The notes: generated by a model from the letters alone, not told the origin. A DNA stretch of 63,529 nucleotides from an uncultured Blautia sp. (GCA_900542045.1 UQMI01000015.1:1-63529); one strand, 5' to 3'. Positions 1 through 9,651 are shown, counted from the stretch's first letter. Translations and numbers: made by a program.

Positions 1-599
1 TCACCGAGGGCGAACAGTATCTGTACCGCCAGCTGCATCTTCTCTTTCCGGAAAGCTGCATCATAAAAAAAGGCCAGAACCTGATCTGCATCCGGAATCT
101 GGAATTGTCCCAGAATACAGAAGACGACTTTCGCAAAAAACTGGCCGTCTTCCTTCGGGAACATGTGGCACGGGCAGGAATCAGCAATACATTTCTCGGC
201 ACTGAGAACTTCGGGCTGCACTTGACCCAGGCCTATGATGCGCTTAAGATCGGGCAGAAAACAGATCCGGATTTCTGGTATTACTATTTTCAGCACTACG
301 CATTCGAATATCTTCTGGATCAGTGTCTGCTCCAGTATGACCCGAGAGAGCTTGCCGCTCCGGAGTTGGAGATCCTGCAGCAGTCCGACCAGACAAATGG
401 CACCGATCTGTTTCATACTCTTTGCGTTTACCTGCGCAGTGACTGCAGCGCCACAAAAAGTGCGGAGAAACTGTTCATCCACCGGACTTCTCTGCTTAAA
501 CGCCTTAATAAGATTGAAGATCTCACCGGGATCCGTCTGAAAGATCCGGACACCCGGCTGTATCTGCTTCTGTCCTACAAGCTGCTGGAACGCACTTAA
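1..599 (+). CDS. PucR/CdaR-like transcriptional regulator, C-terminal part
   Basis: The reading frame is open from base 3 to the stop at 597-599, so the gene starts left of the window; the TTG at 105 is an internal codon, not a convincing start. The last 60 residues match the PucR C-terminal helix-turn-helix (HTH_30): a segment around LFIHRTSLLKRLNKIE followed by LYLLLSYKLL. PucR/CdaR proteins are activators that sense a small molecule through an N-terminal domain, which is not visible here. The gene is convergent with the URO-D/MFS pair and close to the flavoenzyme, so it could regulate them; that is inference from position only. Confidence 0.75.
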   Translation, partial: TEGEQYLYRQLHLLFPESCIIKKGQNLICIRNLELSQNTEDDFRKKLAVFLREHVARAGISNTFLGTENFGLHLTQAYDALKIGQKTDPDFWYYYFQHYAFEYLLDQCLLQYDPRELAAPELEILQQSDQTNGTDLFHTLCVYLRSDCSATKSAEKLFIHRTSLLKRLNKIEDLTGIRLKDPDTRLYLLLSYKLLERT

Positions 600-638
600 G
601 CCCGGAACTGTTTCTCCGGCATTTTCCCGGACGATAAC

Positions 639-676
639 GGGCCCCGCAGAAATGCAGGAACATTTCTGCGGGGCCC
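639..676. terminator. Bidirectional hairpin between the regulator and the URO-D gene
   Basis: A perfect 16-bp inverted repeat (639-654 and 661-676) surrounds a 6-nt loop and is followed by GATGTTTTC on the plus strand. It lies between two convergent genes and probably terminates both. The T-tract is modest. Confidence 0.75.
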
Positions 677-768
677 GATGTTTTCTCTGCCGATCCGAGA
701 TCAGATGATCTTCATCCAGCCCTTTTGTGCTTCTCCGCCCGGACAGCAGCCGTCAATTTTCTGTCCGA

Positions 769-1749
769 TCAGAAATACTGCGGACTCTGTCTGCGGATCT
801 CATCCATAATAATATCATTGACACCTTCGAAGATACTGCCTTCTCCGCCATAGGTCAGACAGGGGATATAATTGCCTCCCGGAGCGTACTCTTTGCAGGC
901 ACGCGCCACTTCTTTCCGAATCACTTCTTCATCAAAATCTTTCACATCAATAACCTGTGCGTCCAGCCCTCCCATCAGGACCAGTTTTCCTTCGGTTTCT
1001 TTCTGAATAGCCGGAATATCATTCTGAGGAAGCACGCCCTGCCATACATCAATTCCAATATCTACCATATCTTTTACGATGGGCTGGCAGTAGCTGTCCG
1101 AATGATGAATGATGATCACACCCTGGCTCTTGAAGTAATCATAGATTTTCTGATAACGCGGTTTGAAAAATTCTCTCCAGGTATCCGGAGACATAAACAG
1201 ACTTGTTTTGGAGCCCCAGTCATCGTGGAACAGCACCACATCCGGATGAAGATTTTCTACCAGGATCTTTGCGTAGGTCAGTTTGTAGTCTGTGATATAG
1301 TCCAGCAGCTCATGCATGGCTTCCGGCTCCATCAGAAGGTTCATCAGCGTATCTTCAAATCCCATCAGATAATGGGACTGTTCAAAAAGACCTGTAGCCA
1401 TAAGAGACATGGTCAGTTTTCCATTCTTATGGATTTCTTCCGCCTGCGCCTTTGCCGCGGTCCAGTCCAGAGGCTGACGGATATCCGGAGACTTGATATG
1501 ATCCTTCCACTCAGTCACATCCGGAATGGCTTTATTGGAATCATTTACGATGGGCATGGCACCTGGTTCATTTTCTCCCCAGTAAATAGTAGTCCCCCAG
1601 TCATCCACAATATATTTTCCAGGCTGGGCCACCAGGGTAATCCCCATCAAAGGATCAAACACCGAACCAAAAGGTTCCCACTCGTTTACAAATGCATCCG
1701 GATTTCCGTGACGCACTGTTTCCAGAAAATTTTCTCTTGCACTTAACAT
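769..1749 (-). CDS. Uroporphyrinogen decarboxylase (URO-D)-family protein, probable corrinoid methyltransferase type
   Basis: This 326-aa protein has the URO-D fold signature of MtaA/CmuA-like methyltransferases rather than of heme-pathway HemE: an N-terminal NPDAF..EW segment, central FHDDWGSKTSLF and late HHSDSYC followed by IDVWQG. The HxDxxC-like segment occupies the place where MtaA-type enzymes hold zinc. Such proteins transfer methyl groups between a corrinoid and a methyl donor or acceptor, but no corrinoid protein is encoded nearby. The ATG at 1749 is chosen because a GGAGG lies 8 bases upstream; longer frames extend into the MFS gene. It is co-transcribed downstream of the MFS gene (35-nt gap). 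The substrate is unknown. Confidence 0.8.
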   Translation of the reverse strand: MLSARENFLETVRHGNPDAFVNEWEPFGSVFDPLMGITLVAQPGKYIVDDWGTTIYWGENEPGAMPIVNDSNKAIPDVTEWKDHIKSPDIRQPLDWTAAKAQAEEIHKNGKLTMSLMATGLFEQSHYLMGFEDTLMNLLMEPEAMHELLDYITDYKLTYAKILVENLHPDVVLFHDDWGSKTSLFMSPDTWREFFKPRYQKIYDYFKSQGVIIIHHSDSYCQPIVKDMVDIGIDVWQGVLPQNDIPAIQKETEGKLVLMGGLDAQVIDVKDFDEEVIRKEVARACKEYAPGGNYIPCLTYGGEGSIFEGVNDIIMDEIRRQSPQYF

Positions 1750-1784
1750 TTTTATACCTCCATTTTTTCGAATCTTATTGAATT

Positions 1785-2981
1785 TTATTTTCTGTATACT
1801 CCGCAGGTATTTCCCATGACAAAGCAGATGACACTGGAAATTCCTATGCACACAGCTCCCAGACAGAAGTACATAAACACATCGCCCTGCCCCATCGGTA
1901 CAATGATATATGTAGGAATAATCACAGCACCCAGCAGTTCCAGAGTTACCGCAAGTCCGCCGGCTGTACCTGCATACTTGGGACCGATTTCCTTAAACAT
2001 TACCGGAAGTGACATCATAACCGCTATCATTCCGCTTCTAAGAGCGCCGTTCAGGAAACACGCAATATAGATACCAACAGAAGGAAGCACTACCATTCCC
2101 ACCGTACATGCTGCAGTCACCAGACCAAACACCAGCAGCAAAAGCGGTGTCTGTCTCTGATATTTTCCTACAAGGACCGGAATAAAGATGGATCCCAGAA
2201 TAGCTCCGATCATCAGTACGGTTCCAAAGGTACCTGCAAAAGCCTGGCTGTAGCCTTTCAGCGTGGTAAGAGCCGTAACCTGGAAGTTGGAGATCACAGT
2301 AGCTCCACCCAGCAGGAAAAGAAGAGCAAGCCCCACCAGCCAGATATTCCTGCTCTTGAGACAGGTAGCCAGCGCTTCCTTCACCGGCACAGTCTGTCCC
2401 GCCGGCATCTGCTCTTTCCGGAAATTGGATTCTCTAACAAAAAGAAGCCACAGCAATGCGATCACAATACTGACAGCCGCCGCTGTCCAGAAAGCAATCT
2501 GCAGGGATGGAAAGAATGCGGTGGTAGCATATGCCACAGCCATGGATGCCGTAGAACCTGCCATAAGAACTCCCACTACCGTTCCCACTTTTTCCATCGG
2601 GTAAAGGGCCGAAACAATTTTCGCCAGATTGGAATTGAGGATCATACACCCTACACCAGTCAACGCCATTGCCAGGAACATACTGCTGTAATCAGTAGCA
2701 AATACTCTCAGCACAAATCCCGCGGCCGCAATCACGTAGCAGAGTCCTACCATTTTGGAAATTCCGTAGCGATCCACAAGGATTCCGATGATAATACTCA
2801 GAAAGATCGACGGAAACATAGGTGCTGTCATAATACTGGAAAACTGCGCATCGGTCAGACTGTATGCCTCATAAATACTGCCCGGAATGGCAGAAAGCTG
2901 ATAATTGCCATAATTACCGATGAACATACCCAGAAACGCCAGAACTGTGATAAACAGTACCATGTTCTTTTTACTTTTCAT
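1785..2981 (-). CDS. Major facilitator superfamily transporter
   Basis: A 398-aa integral membrane protein with about twelve hydrophobic segments and the loop 2-3 motif GILVDRYGISKMVG (the MFS G-x-x-x-D-R-x-G signature). The ATG at 2981 follows a GGGGGA ribosome-binding site. It is the first gene of a leftward pair with the URO-D protein and diverges from the ene-reductase. By context it may import or export the compound processed by those enzymes. The substrate cannot be read from sequence. Confidence 0.88.
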   Translation of the reverse strand: MKSKKNMVLFITVLAFLGMFIGNYGNYQLSAIPGSIYEAYSLTDAQFSSIMTAPMFPSIFLSIIIGILVDRYGISKMVGLCYVIAAAGFVLRVFATDYSSMFLAMALTGVGCMILNSNLAKIVSALYPMEKVGTVVGVLMAGSTASMAVAYATTAFFPSLQIAFWTAAAVSIVIALLWLLFVRESNFRKEQMPAGQTVPVKEALATCLKSRNIWLVGLALLFLLGGATVISNFQVTALTTLKGYSQAFAGTFGTVLMIGAILGSIFIPVLVGKYQRQTPLLLLVFGLVTAACTVGMVVLPSVGIYIACFLNGALRSGMIAVMMSLPVMFKEIGPKYAGTAGGLAVTLELLGAVIIPTYIIVPMGQGDVFMYFCLGAVCIGISSVICFVMGNTCGVYRK

Positions 2982-3013
2982 CTCTGTATTCCCCCTTAAA
3001 ATTTACTGGCCAC

Positions 3014-3042
3014 ATTATAAAATATGTGCAAAACAGCGTAAA
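3014..3042 (-). promoter_or_regulatory. Sigma-A-type promoter for the MFS/URO-D pair
   Basis: On the minus strand TTTACG (3037-3042) and TATAAT (3014-3019) are separated by 17 nt, upstream of the MFS start at 2981. Confidence 0.6.
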
Positions 3043-3090
3043 GGCACAGAAATATGACTCTTCCTCCCCGGAAACCCTACATTTCGTTCC

Positions 3091-3119
3091 TTGACGCAGG
3101 CTTTCATCCCACGTAGTCT
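3091..3119 (+). promoter_or_regulatory. Sigma-A-type promoter for the flavoenzyme gene
   Basis: TTGACG (3091-3096) and TAGTCT (3114-3119) are separated by 17 nt. This predicts a leader of roughly 105 nt before the ATG at 3231. Together with the minus-strand promoter it makes a compact divergent control region of about 250 bp. Confidence 0.5.
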
Positions 3120-3230
3120 ATATATATGAAATCGTCTGCCTATGAAAAGCAGAAAACTCCGGTGCGCCATCTGCCTGTATCCACCAAAGAAGGCAGACCC
3201 GCCTCCGGAATCCACAAAAGGGGGTATTTT

Positions 3231-5216
3231 ATGAACACAAAGAACCACTATCCACATTTATTTGAGCCGATTCAGCTGGGCAATACGTTTTTCCGCAACC
3301 GTATCTTCGCCTCACCTACCGGTTACCAGAACGTAAACGGAGACGGATACCTCAACGATGGCGCCGCTGCCTACTACGGCAGAAGAGCAAGAGGGGGCGC
3401 TGCCAGCGTTGCCACATTCGAAGGTATTGTAGATCGGGAACTGGGCCGGGGCGGCGCCACACAGATCTGTATGGATACGCCCAATATCGACCGGGGACTT
3501 GCCCGGATTGCCTATGAGATCAAAGGATATGGCGCCGTTGCCACCATGGAGCTGCAGCACGCCGGCATGTTTGCCAACCGTGACCTGTCCTTTTTCGGCG
3601 CAGGGGCAAAGGGAATTGCCTACGGCCCGGTAGAATGTGAATGTGACGGCAGACATATCCTGCCTATGACAGATGAGATCATTGAACGTACGATTTCAAA
3701 ATATGTTGACGCAGCGGCACTGGCACAGAAATGCGGATTCGGCATGGTCCTGATCCACGCAGGCCACGGATGGATGCTGCACCAGTTCCTGTCACCGATT
3801 ACCAATACCCGCACGGACCAATGGGGCGGCTCATCTGTCGAAAATCGCTGCCGGATGCTCCTGGCCATCTGCGACGGCATCCACAAACGCTGCGGTCAGG
3901 GCTTTCCCATCGAAGTGCGCATCAGCGGTTCGGAATGCTATGACGGCGGTTTTGGCATCGAAAACGGTATTGCCGTTGCCAAACAGCTGGAAGGACACTG
4001 TCAGCTGATCCACGTATCTGCAGGAAATCACGAGATCGAAGAAGTATTCGCCGTCACCCATCCCAGCATGTTCCTGAAAGATGGGTGCAATGTAAAATAT
4101 GCGGCGGAAATCAAGAAACATGTAAAAACTCCCGTGGCCACCATTGGCGCCTTAAGCGATCCCGTCCTGATGGAAGAAATCATCGCCTCCGGCCAGGCTG
4201 ACGTGGTGGAGCTGGGAAGAGAATTTATGGCCGAACCAGACTTTCCTCTCAAAGTCAGGACTGGCCAGGAAGACAAAGCCAGACGATGCATGCGCTGTCT
4301 TTCCTGTTTTTCCAGCGAACTGACCAACGGCGAGCCCTACTGTGCCATCAATCCGGAAAGCGGACGTGAGCTGGACATGAAATACGAACCTCCTGCCGCA
4401 AGAGTAAAGAAGAATGTACTGATCGCAGGCGGCGGTGTGGCAGGCATGCAGGCCGCTCTGACCTGTGCGGAGCGCGGCCATCAGGTACTTCTGTGTGAAA
4501 AAGGCTCTCGTCTAGGCGGTGTTCTCCGCTGCGAAGAAACTGTCGATTTCAAAAAAAATCTGGATTACTATCTGAATCAGCAGGAAAAGCTGATTGCAGA
4601 AAACCCGTCCATCCGTGTCCTCCTGAACACAGAAGTCACACCTGAATTCGCAAGAGAGCAAAACCCCGATGTGATCTTTGCCGCTCTGGGCGCGGAACCG
4701 GTAAAACCGCCTATTCCAGGTATCAATGACTTTCCTGTGCTTTCCGCCCAGGATGCTTACGGCCAGGCCGAAAATCTGGGAGAACATGTGATAATCCTGG
4801 GCGCTGGTCTGGTGGGGGTGGAGTTAGGTCTTCATCTGGCCGCCCAGCAGAAACAGGTTACACTTGTGGAAATGACTGACCACGTCAATGACGGCGGAAA
4901 CTTCCTGCACATGCTGGGTCTGAACACAGAGATTCAGAAACGTAAGCTGCAGATCCTGTTTCAGACGAAAGCAGCGGAAATCAGAGAAAACGGTGTACTC
5001 TGCCAGAAAGCAGATTCTGCCCAGACAGAAGAATTTTTCCTGGAAGCCGACAATGTGATCTACGCCGTGGGACAGCGGCCCAGACGGGAAGCTGCCATAG
5101 CCCTGAACGACTGTGCACCGGAGGTTTACTATCTGGGAGACTGCGTCGTACCCAGGAATATTACCGAGGCCACATCTACCGCATTTCTTTCTGCCAGAAA
5201 TCTGGGCAGATGGTAA
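3231..5216 (+). CDS. NADH:flavin oxidoreductase / 2,4-dienoyl-CoA reductase-like ene-reductase (FMN, 4Fe-4S, FAD)
   Basis: A 661-aa enzyme built like 2-enoate reductases, dienoyl-CoA reductase and trimethylamine dehydrogenase. Residues 1-340 form the old-yellow-enzyme TIM barrel with the motif HAGHGWMLHQFLSP, then TRTDQWGGS. A cysteine cluster follows (C-x2-C-x2-C-x11-C around RCMRCLSCF). Residues 390-661 are the FAD/NAD(P)H domain with GGGVAGMQAA and a second GAGLVGVELG Rossmann motif. It should reduce an activated C=C bond with NAD(P)H. BaiCD/BaiH-type bile-acid reductases and the bilirubin reductase group are relatives, so a gut metabolite is plausible, but the substrate is not determinable. 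The ATG at 3231 has an AAAGGGGG site; the longer upstream frame runs through the promoter region. Confidence 0.88.
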   Translation: MNTKNHYPHLFEPIQLGNTFFRNRIFASPTGYQNVNGDGYLNDGAAAYYGRRARGGAASVATFEGIVDRELGRGGATQICMDTPNIDRGLARIAYEIKGYGAVATMELQHAGMFANRDLSFFGAGAKGIAYGPVECECDGRHILPMTDEIIERTISKYVDAAALAQKCGFGMVLIHAGHGWMLHQFLSPITNTRTDQWGGSSVENRCRMLLAICDGIHKRCGQGFPIEVRISGSECYDGGFGIENGIAVAKQLEGHCQLIHVSAGNHEIEEVFAVTHPSMFLKDGCNVKYAAEIKKHVKTPVATIGALSDPVLMEEIIASGQADVVELGREFMAEPDFPLKVRTGQEDKARRCMRCLSCFSSELTNGEPYCAINPESGRELDMKYEPPAARVKKNVLIAGGGVAGMQAALTCAERGHQVLLCEKGSRLGGVLRCEETVDFKKNLDYYLNQQEKLIAENPSIRVLLNTEVTPEFAREQNPDVIFAALGAEPVKPPIPGINDFPVLSAQDAYGQAENLGEHVIILGAGLVGVELGLHLAAQQKQVTLVEMTDHVNDGGNFLHMLGLNTEIQKRKLQILFQTKAAEIRENGVLCQKADSAQTEEFFLEADNVIYAVGQRPRREAAIALNDCAPEVYYLGDCVVPRNITEATSTAFLSARNLGRW

Positions 5217-5283
5217 GCCGGAAATGACGCGCGTTTTGTCTTAAAGGAAAGTCAGAACGAAACATTCTGCTTTCCCACCACAT

Positions 5284-5331
5284 AAAAAAGGTATTCCCAG
5301 GCCCCTTTCCGGGACCTGAGAATACCTTTTT
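5284..5331. terminator. Bidirectional intrinsic terminator
   Basis: An inverted repeat (AAAAAGGTATTC ... GAATACCTTTTT, with an inner CAGG/CCTG) has an A-run on one side and a T-run on the other. It lies between the convergent ene-reductase and CAP-protein genes. Confidence 0.88.
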
Positions 5332-5360
5332 CATTCTTCCGGATACTGCTTCCGTTTTTC

Positions 5361-6806
5361 TTAATTTCTCACTGTCACTCTGACCACATTGGACCAGTCT
5401 CCATATATCTTCTTGTTATTTCCCAGATCCCGGTAGGATTTCACCGCCACATAGTAAACACCCGGTTCAAATTCCGGTGTCAGGGTACGGGAGGTATACT
5501 GGGTACGGATTCCCACCCGGAAATCCCCTTCCCCGAAACAGTCATCACTGTTTCCATAACACATGGAATACAGCTCTGCCCCGGCTGCCGCTTTCGACAG
5601 TCTTACCTTGATCTTTCCATCAGAAGCTGTCACCGAAGCAATCCGGGCCGCCACAGGCTTCGTGGTTCCCCGCTGGGTGGGCGACTGCTCTCCAAATACA
5701 TAATCGTGTGTTCCGCCGGTTCCATTATCCACCCAGGCACGCACTGTATAGAAATATTTGGTGCCAGGCTGCAGGTTGGTGTGGGTCCAGCTGGTCACAT
5801 TCCCGCCTGTAAACACTTTTCTGGAAACTCCATTATCATATTCTGACTGATACCATACGGTATAGCCCTCAGCTCCGCTGACTCTGTCCCACTGCACAGA
5901 TACGGTGGAAGTAGTGCGTCCTGTCACCCGCAGAGAAGTGTTTCCAGGCACCTGTGCTCCTTTCACTGTGATCTGGAAGGTGGTGCTCCTGCCCAGTACA
6001 TTTACAGTAACCGTCTGCGGCTCCCCGCTGGTATCCTTGGGATCATACCCGCTGCAGTAAGCTTCATCCAGAGGCAGATAGGAATTTCCATGGGAGCAGG
6101 TAAGCTTGCAGGCCAGTCCCAGATCTTCCAGAGAGGTTCCCCGTTCCACCACCAGGCCGTCTTCCAGTCCTGTAATGGACAGACTGTTAAAATTACAGCT
6201 GCCTATGAACAGCTGCACCCAGTGAGCTCCATAGCCGCTGTTCGTATAGTAATATCCGACACCCATATGAGACAGATCTTTCGTCAGTATATTGGCCCGA
6301 TGTCCCGGGCTGTTCATCCATCCTTCCACCACGGATGCCGCAGATCCATAGCCTGCGGCAATATTCTCCGCCGCTGTCCACCAGCCGGATATGTTCTTAT
6401 CATTCAGGACCGTATAGCACATGCTTCCGTCAGGCCTGATATGATCAAACAGCGTATGCAGTTCAATTGCCCGTGTCCCTGCTGCCCACTGCATTCGGGT
6501 GAATGTCGTCAGAGGATCCAGCCCCGCTGCCAGACGCTCTTTGTTGGTATACGCCAGCACATCCCACTCCTGCTGACTGCAGCTGGCCGGAATATCGGCA
6601 GAAAGCAGTTCCACGCTTCCTTCCGCGGCTTCCTGCGCCATAATCCCGCCTGCCAGGCCAGAGGTATCCGCCAGTTCCGCGGCCTCCCAGGCACCGGAAA
6701 AAAACTCCTGCTCTTCTGCTTCCCAGCCGGCTGCCATGGCCTGTACCGGCGCCGCTGCCAGAACTGCCGCCACTGTCACTGCCATCAGTTTCTTCCATCT
6801 TTTCAT
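5361..6806 (-). CDS. Secreted CAP (SCP/PR1) domain protein with fibronectin type III module
   Basis: A 481-aa protein with a signal peptide (MKRWKKLM, hydrophobic stretch, AMAA cleavage region near residue 26). Residues 80-215 are a bacterial CAP/SCP domain: NKERLAAGL, LHTLFDH, AAENIAAG and WMNSPGHRANIL carry the conserved His/Glu pattern. Residues 285-380 form a fibronectin III module and the last 100 residues look like a second beta-sandwich. No sortase motif or membrane anchor is visible at the C-terminus, so it is probably secreted or held non-covalently. The ATG at 6806 has AAGGAGG 8 nt upstream. Its Fn3 region resembles that of the large LRR protein at 14751-17279. The function of bacterial CAP proteins is largely unknown. 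Confidence 0.85.
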   Translation of the reverse strand: MKRWKKLMAVTVAAVLAAAPVQAMAAGWEAEEQEFFSGAWEAAELADTSGLAGGIMAQEAAEGSVELLSADIPASCSQQEWDVLAYTNKERLAAGLDPLTTFTRMQWAAGTRAIELHTLFDHIRPDGSMCYTVLNDKNISGWWTAAENIAAGYGSAASVVEGWMNSPGHRANILTKDLSHMGVGYYYTNSGYGAHWVQLFIGSCNFNSLSITGLEDGLVVERGTSLEDLGLACKLTCSHGNSYLPLDEAYCSGYDPKDTSGEPQTVTVNVLGRSTTFQITVKGAQVPGNTSLRVTGRTTSTVSVQWDRVSGAEGYTVWYQSEYDNGVSRKVFTGGNVTSWTHTNLQPGTKYFYTVRAWVDNGTGGTHDYVFGEQSPTQRGTTKPVAARIASVTASDGKIKVRLSKAAAGAELYSMCYGNSDDCFGEGDFRVGIRTQYTSRTLTPEFEPGVYYVAVKSYRDLGNNKKIYGDWSNVVRVTVRN

Positions 6807-6887
6807 TTGCAAATCCTCCTTTTTCGCTTTACCTCATAACGCAGCTTGCGCTGCCGGGCATCCTCCTTCTGTGCATTCCGCGAAATC

Positions 6888-8771
6888 TCAAGGTTCTTCC
6901 AGTGTTTCTCCGGCTTCGATCCTGGCCGCCAGATCCTCCAGATACATCCAGCGTTCCATTTTTTCCTCCAGCAAAGCCTCTGCCTCTTCTTTTTCCCGGG
7001 TATATTCATTCAGCTTCACAAAATCCCGGGCTGCTGCCAGGATTTTTTCCTCCAGCTTCCCGATCTTCTCTTCCAGCGCTGCAATTTCTCCATCGATGGT
7101 TTCATAATCCTTCTGTTCCTGGAACGTAAACTTCAGTTTTCGTGTACGTCCCTTCTTCTGAGCCAGAGATGTTCCCGGATCAGCTGTTCCGCCGGAGGCC
7201 CCGCTGTCCGCCGTCACCGTATTTCCGCCTGTTTTCCCCGGTCTTCCCTTGGAATTCTCCTGCCTTCCGCCGGCATTCCCTTCTTCTCCGGCAGCCCGCT
7301 TCTGTATATAATCGGTATATCCCCCTTCATACTGCTGCAGTCTGCCCTCCTCAAAGGCAAAGATTCTGCGCACTGTACGATCCAGGAAATAGCGGTCATG
7401 GGATACTGTGATCACGATTCCCGGAAATTCATCCAGATAATCCTCCAGTATCGTTAGGGTGGTAATGTCCAGATCATTGGTTGGCTCATCCAGGATCAGC
7501 ACATTGGGCGCTCCCGCCAAGACCAGCAGCAGATTCAGCCGCCGCTTTTCTCCGCCGGACAGCTTGCCGATGGGACTATACTGGGCTTCTGCCGGAAACA
7601 GAAAACGCTCCAGCAATTTGGAAGCGCTGATGCTTCCCTGGGCCGTAGGCACATACTCTGCCACCTCTTTTACCCGGTCAATGACCCGCATATCCGAATC
7701 CATTTCCGGCAGTTCCTGGGCATAATAGCCGATCCGGATGGTCTGGCCCACCACCATCTCTCCGGTGTCCGGCTGTTCCAGGCCGGCCAGTATCTTCATC
7801 AGAGTCGTTTTTCCGCAGCCGTTGGGTCCCACAAAGCCCACCCGGTCATTTTTCAGGAAAATATAGGTAAAATCCGAAAACAGCGTCTTTTCTCCATAAC
7901 TTTTGCCGATTCCGGACAGCTCCACTGTGGTCCTCCCCACCCGGGATGCCACAGATGCCAGCTCCACCCTGCCATCTGTCTGGGGCCCCGTCTGATTCTT
8001 CAGCTCTTCATACCGTTCCAGTCTCGCTTTCTGCTTGGTGGACCGTGCCCTGGCTCCCCGCTTTACCCATTCCAGTTCTTTTCGCAGGATAGACTGCCGT
8101 TTCCGTTCCCCGGCCAACTCTATTTCTTCCCGTTCGGCCTTCAGCTCCAGAAATCCGGAATAATTGGTCTGATAGGAATAAATCTGCCCTTTGTCAATCT
8201 CCACGATCCGGTTGGTCACCGCATCCAGAAAATAACGGTCATGGGTCACCATGACAAAGGCCCCTTTCCATTTCTTCAGGGTTTCCTCCAGCCAGTCTGC
8301 CATATCACTGTCCAGATGGTTGGTGGGCTCATCCAGCAGCAGAATATCGGCAGGAGACAGCAAAACAGAAACCAGAGCCAGCCGCTTCCTCTGCCCTCCG
8401 GAAAGCTGGCCGCAGGGCTGCTCATGTTCTGTGATCCCCAGCTGGTTCAGCATGGCCTTTGCCTGACTTTCGATGGACCACTGATTTTCTCTGGTCACAT
8501 TGCCTTCCAGCACACTTTCCAGCACCGTATGTTCCGGATCAAATTCCGGCGTCTGGGGCAGGTAACGCACAATAGCGTGATTTGCTTTGATCAGTTCTCC
8601 CTGATCCGGCTCTTCCAGACCGGCGATCATCCGCAGCAGGGTTGATTTTCCCATTCCATTCATCCCCAGGACCCCCACTTTCTCGCCTTCTTGCAGATAA
8701 AAGGATGCATCCTGAAAAAGGGCGCGTTCCGTATAATTCTTTGTAATATGTTCCAGCGTCAGCAAATTCAT
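6888..8771 (-). CDS. ABC-F family ATPase (Uup-like)
   Basis: A 627-aa cytosolic protein with two ABC domains and no membrane segments. Walker A motifs are GMNGMGKST and GPNGCGKTT; signature motifs are LSGGQRKR and LSGGEKRR; Walker B regions end in DEPTNHLD and DEPTNDLD. A basic linker joins the domains, and the last 75 residues form a charged coiled coil preceded by a Gly/Thr-rich spacer, as in Uup. ABC-F proteins act on the ribosome or at stalled or branched nucleic-acid structures; an antibiotic-resistance role cannot be excluded. It starts 4 nt after the patatin gene and is translationally close to it. Confidence 0.9.
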   Translation of the reverse strand: MNLLTLEHITKNYTERALFQDASFYLQEGEKVGVLGMNGMGKSTLLRMIAGLEEPDQGELIKANHAIVRYLPQTPEFDPEHTVLESVLEGNVTRENQWSIESQAKAMLNQLGITEHEQPCGQLSGGQRKRLALVSVLLSPADILLLDEPTNHLDSDMADWLEETLKKWKGAFVMVTHDRYFLDAVTNRIVEIDKGQIYSYQTNYSGFLELKAEREEIELAGERKRQSILRKELEWVKRGARARSTKQKARLERYEELKNQTGPQTDGRVELASVASRVGRTTVELSGIGKSYGEKTLFSDFTYIFLKNDRVGFVGPNGCGKTTLMKILAGLEQPDTGEMVVGQTIRIGYYAQELPEMDSDMRVIDRVKEVAEYVPTAQGSISASKLLERFLFPAEAQYSPIGKLSGGEKRRLNLLLVLAGAPNVLILDEPTNDLDITTLTILEDYLDEFPGIVITVSHDRYFLDRTVRRIFAFEEGRLQQYEGGYTDYIQKRAAGEEGNAGGRQENSKGRPGKTGGNTVTADSGASGGTADPGTSLAQKKGRTRKLKFTFQEQKDYETIDGEIAALEEKIGKLEEKILAAARDFVKLNEYTREKEEAEALLEEKMERWMYLEDLAARIEAGETLEEP

Positions 8772-8775
8772 TTTG

Positions 8776-9651
8776 TCAGTCCTGCCCTTCCGCATCTTCA
8801 GTTCCAGCCAGAAAGTTCTTCAGATCTTCCCATGCTTCCACAGCGTCTTTATATCCCTGGCGGTACAGAGCTTCCAGCTTTTCTCTGTCTTTCTCTACTC
8901 TTCCCACATGGACCGGTTCCTTAGGCCGTATCACAAATACTTTGCCGGCGCGGATCCCTTTCTCGATCAGCTCCTGAGTCCGGTTATAGTTTTCCGCCCG
9001 ACGGGCCATCTGCCGCACCAGATTGGGATATCCCGGATAAAACGACCGCATAAGCGCCGCCGTCTTTCCCGGTTTTTTCCGATAAGAAGCATCTCTGGTG
9101 AGGATCAGGACATTTTTCGCATTGCCGTTTCGAATGGACTGACGAAGAGGAATGGAATCGCTGATGCCGCCATCCAGATACGGCACTCCGTCAATCTCCA
9201 CCATTCGGGATACCATGGGCATGGAACTGGATGCCCGGATCCAGATAATGTCCTCCCGCAGGTCTTTGATCTGCTGATATCTGGGCCTGCCTGTCCGGCA
9301 ATCCGTCGCCACCGCATAAAATTTCCCCGGATACTTCATGAATGTCTCATGATCATAAGGATTCAGCTGATTGGGAATAATGTCATAAAGCATTTCAGCT
9401 CCAAACAGATCCCCGGTCTTCAGCAGGCTTCGCAAGCCGCAGTATCGGGGATCTTTCAGATAATCCGCATTGACATCGAAGGCCCGTTTTCTCTGTTTTG
9501 ATAAATAACTGCAGGCGTGACAACTGCCCGCCGACACTCCATAAATTTCAGAAAATCCAATTTCCCGATCCAGAAAAAAATCCAGCACACCGGCGGTATA
9601 CACACCGCGCATGCCTCCCCCTTCCAATATCAGGCCCATATTATAGATCAT
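8776..9651 (-). CDS. Patatin-like phospholipase (YjjU/RssA type)
   Basis: A 291-aa serine hydrolase of the patatin family with all three motifs: the oxyanion-hole GGGMRG near residue 12, the nucleophile elbow GVSAG near residue 40, and the catalytic aspartate in DGGISDSIPL near residue 160. No signal peptide is present, so it acts in the cytoplasm or at the inner leaflet on acyl lipids. Its start overlaps the end of the AraC gene by 11 nt, showing translational coupling in an AraC-patatin-ABC-F operon. Confidence 0.9.
   Translation of the reverse strand: MIYNMGLILEGGGMRGVYTAGVLDFFLDREIGFSEIYGVSAGSCHACSYLSKQRKRAFDVNADYLKDPRYCGLRSLLKTGDLFGAEMLYDIIPNQLNPYDHETFMKYPGKFYAVATDCRTGRPRYQQIKDLREDIIWIRASSSMPMVSRMVEIDGVPYLDGGISDSIPLRQSIRNGNAKNVLILTRDASYRKKPGKTAALMRSFYPGYPNLVRQMARRAENYNRTQELIEKGIRAGKVFVIRPKEPVHVGRVEKDREKLEALYRQGYKDAVEAWEDLKNFLAGTEDAEGQD

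Noticed and set aside
727..1746. Plus-strand open frame opposite the URO-D gene
   Set aside because: It is a shadow of the URO-D coding sequence and lacks a start with a ribosome-binding site.
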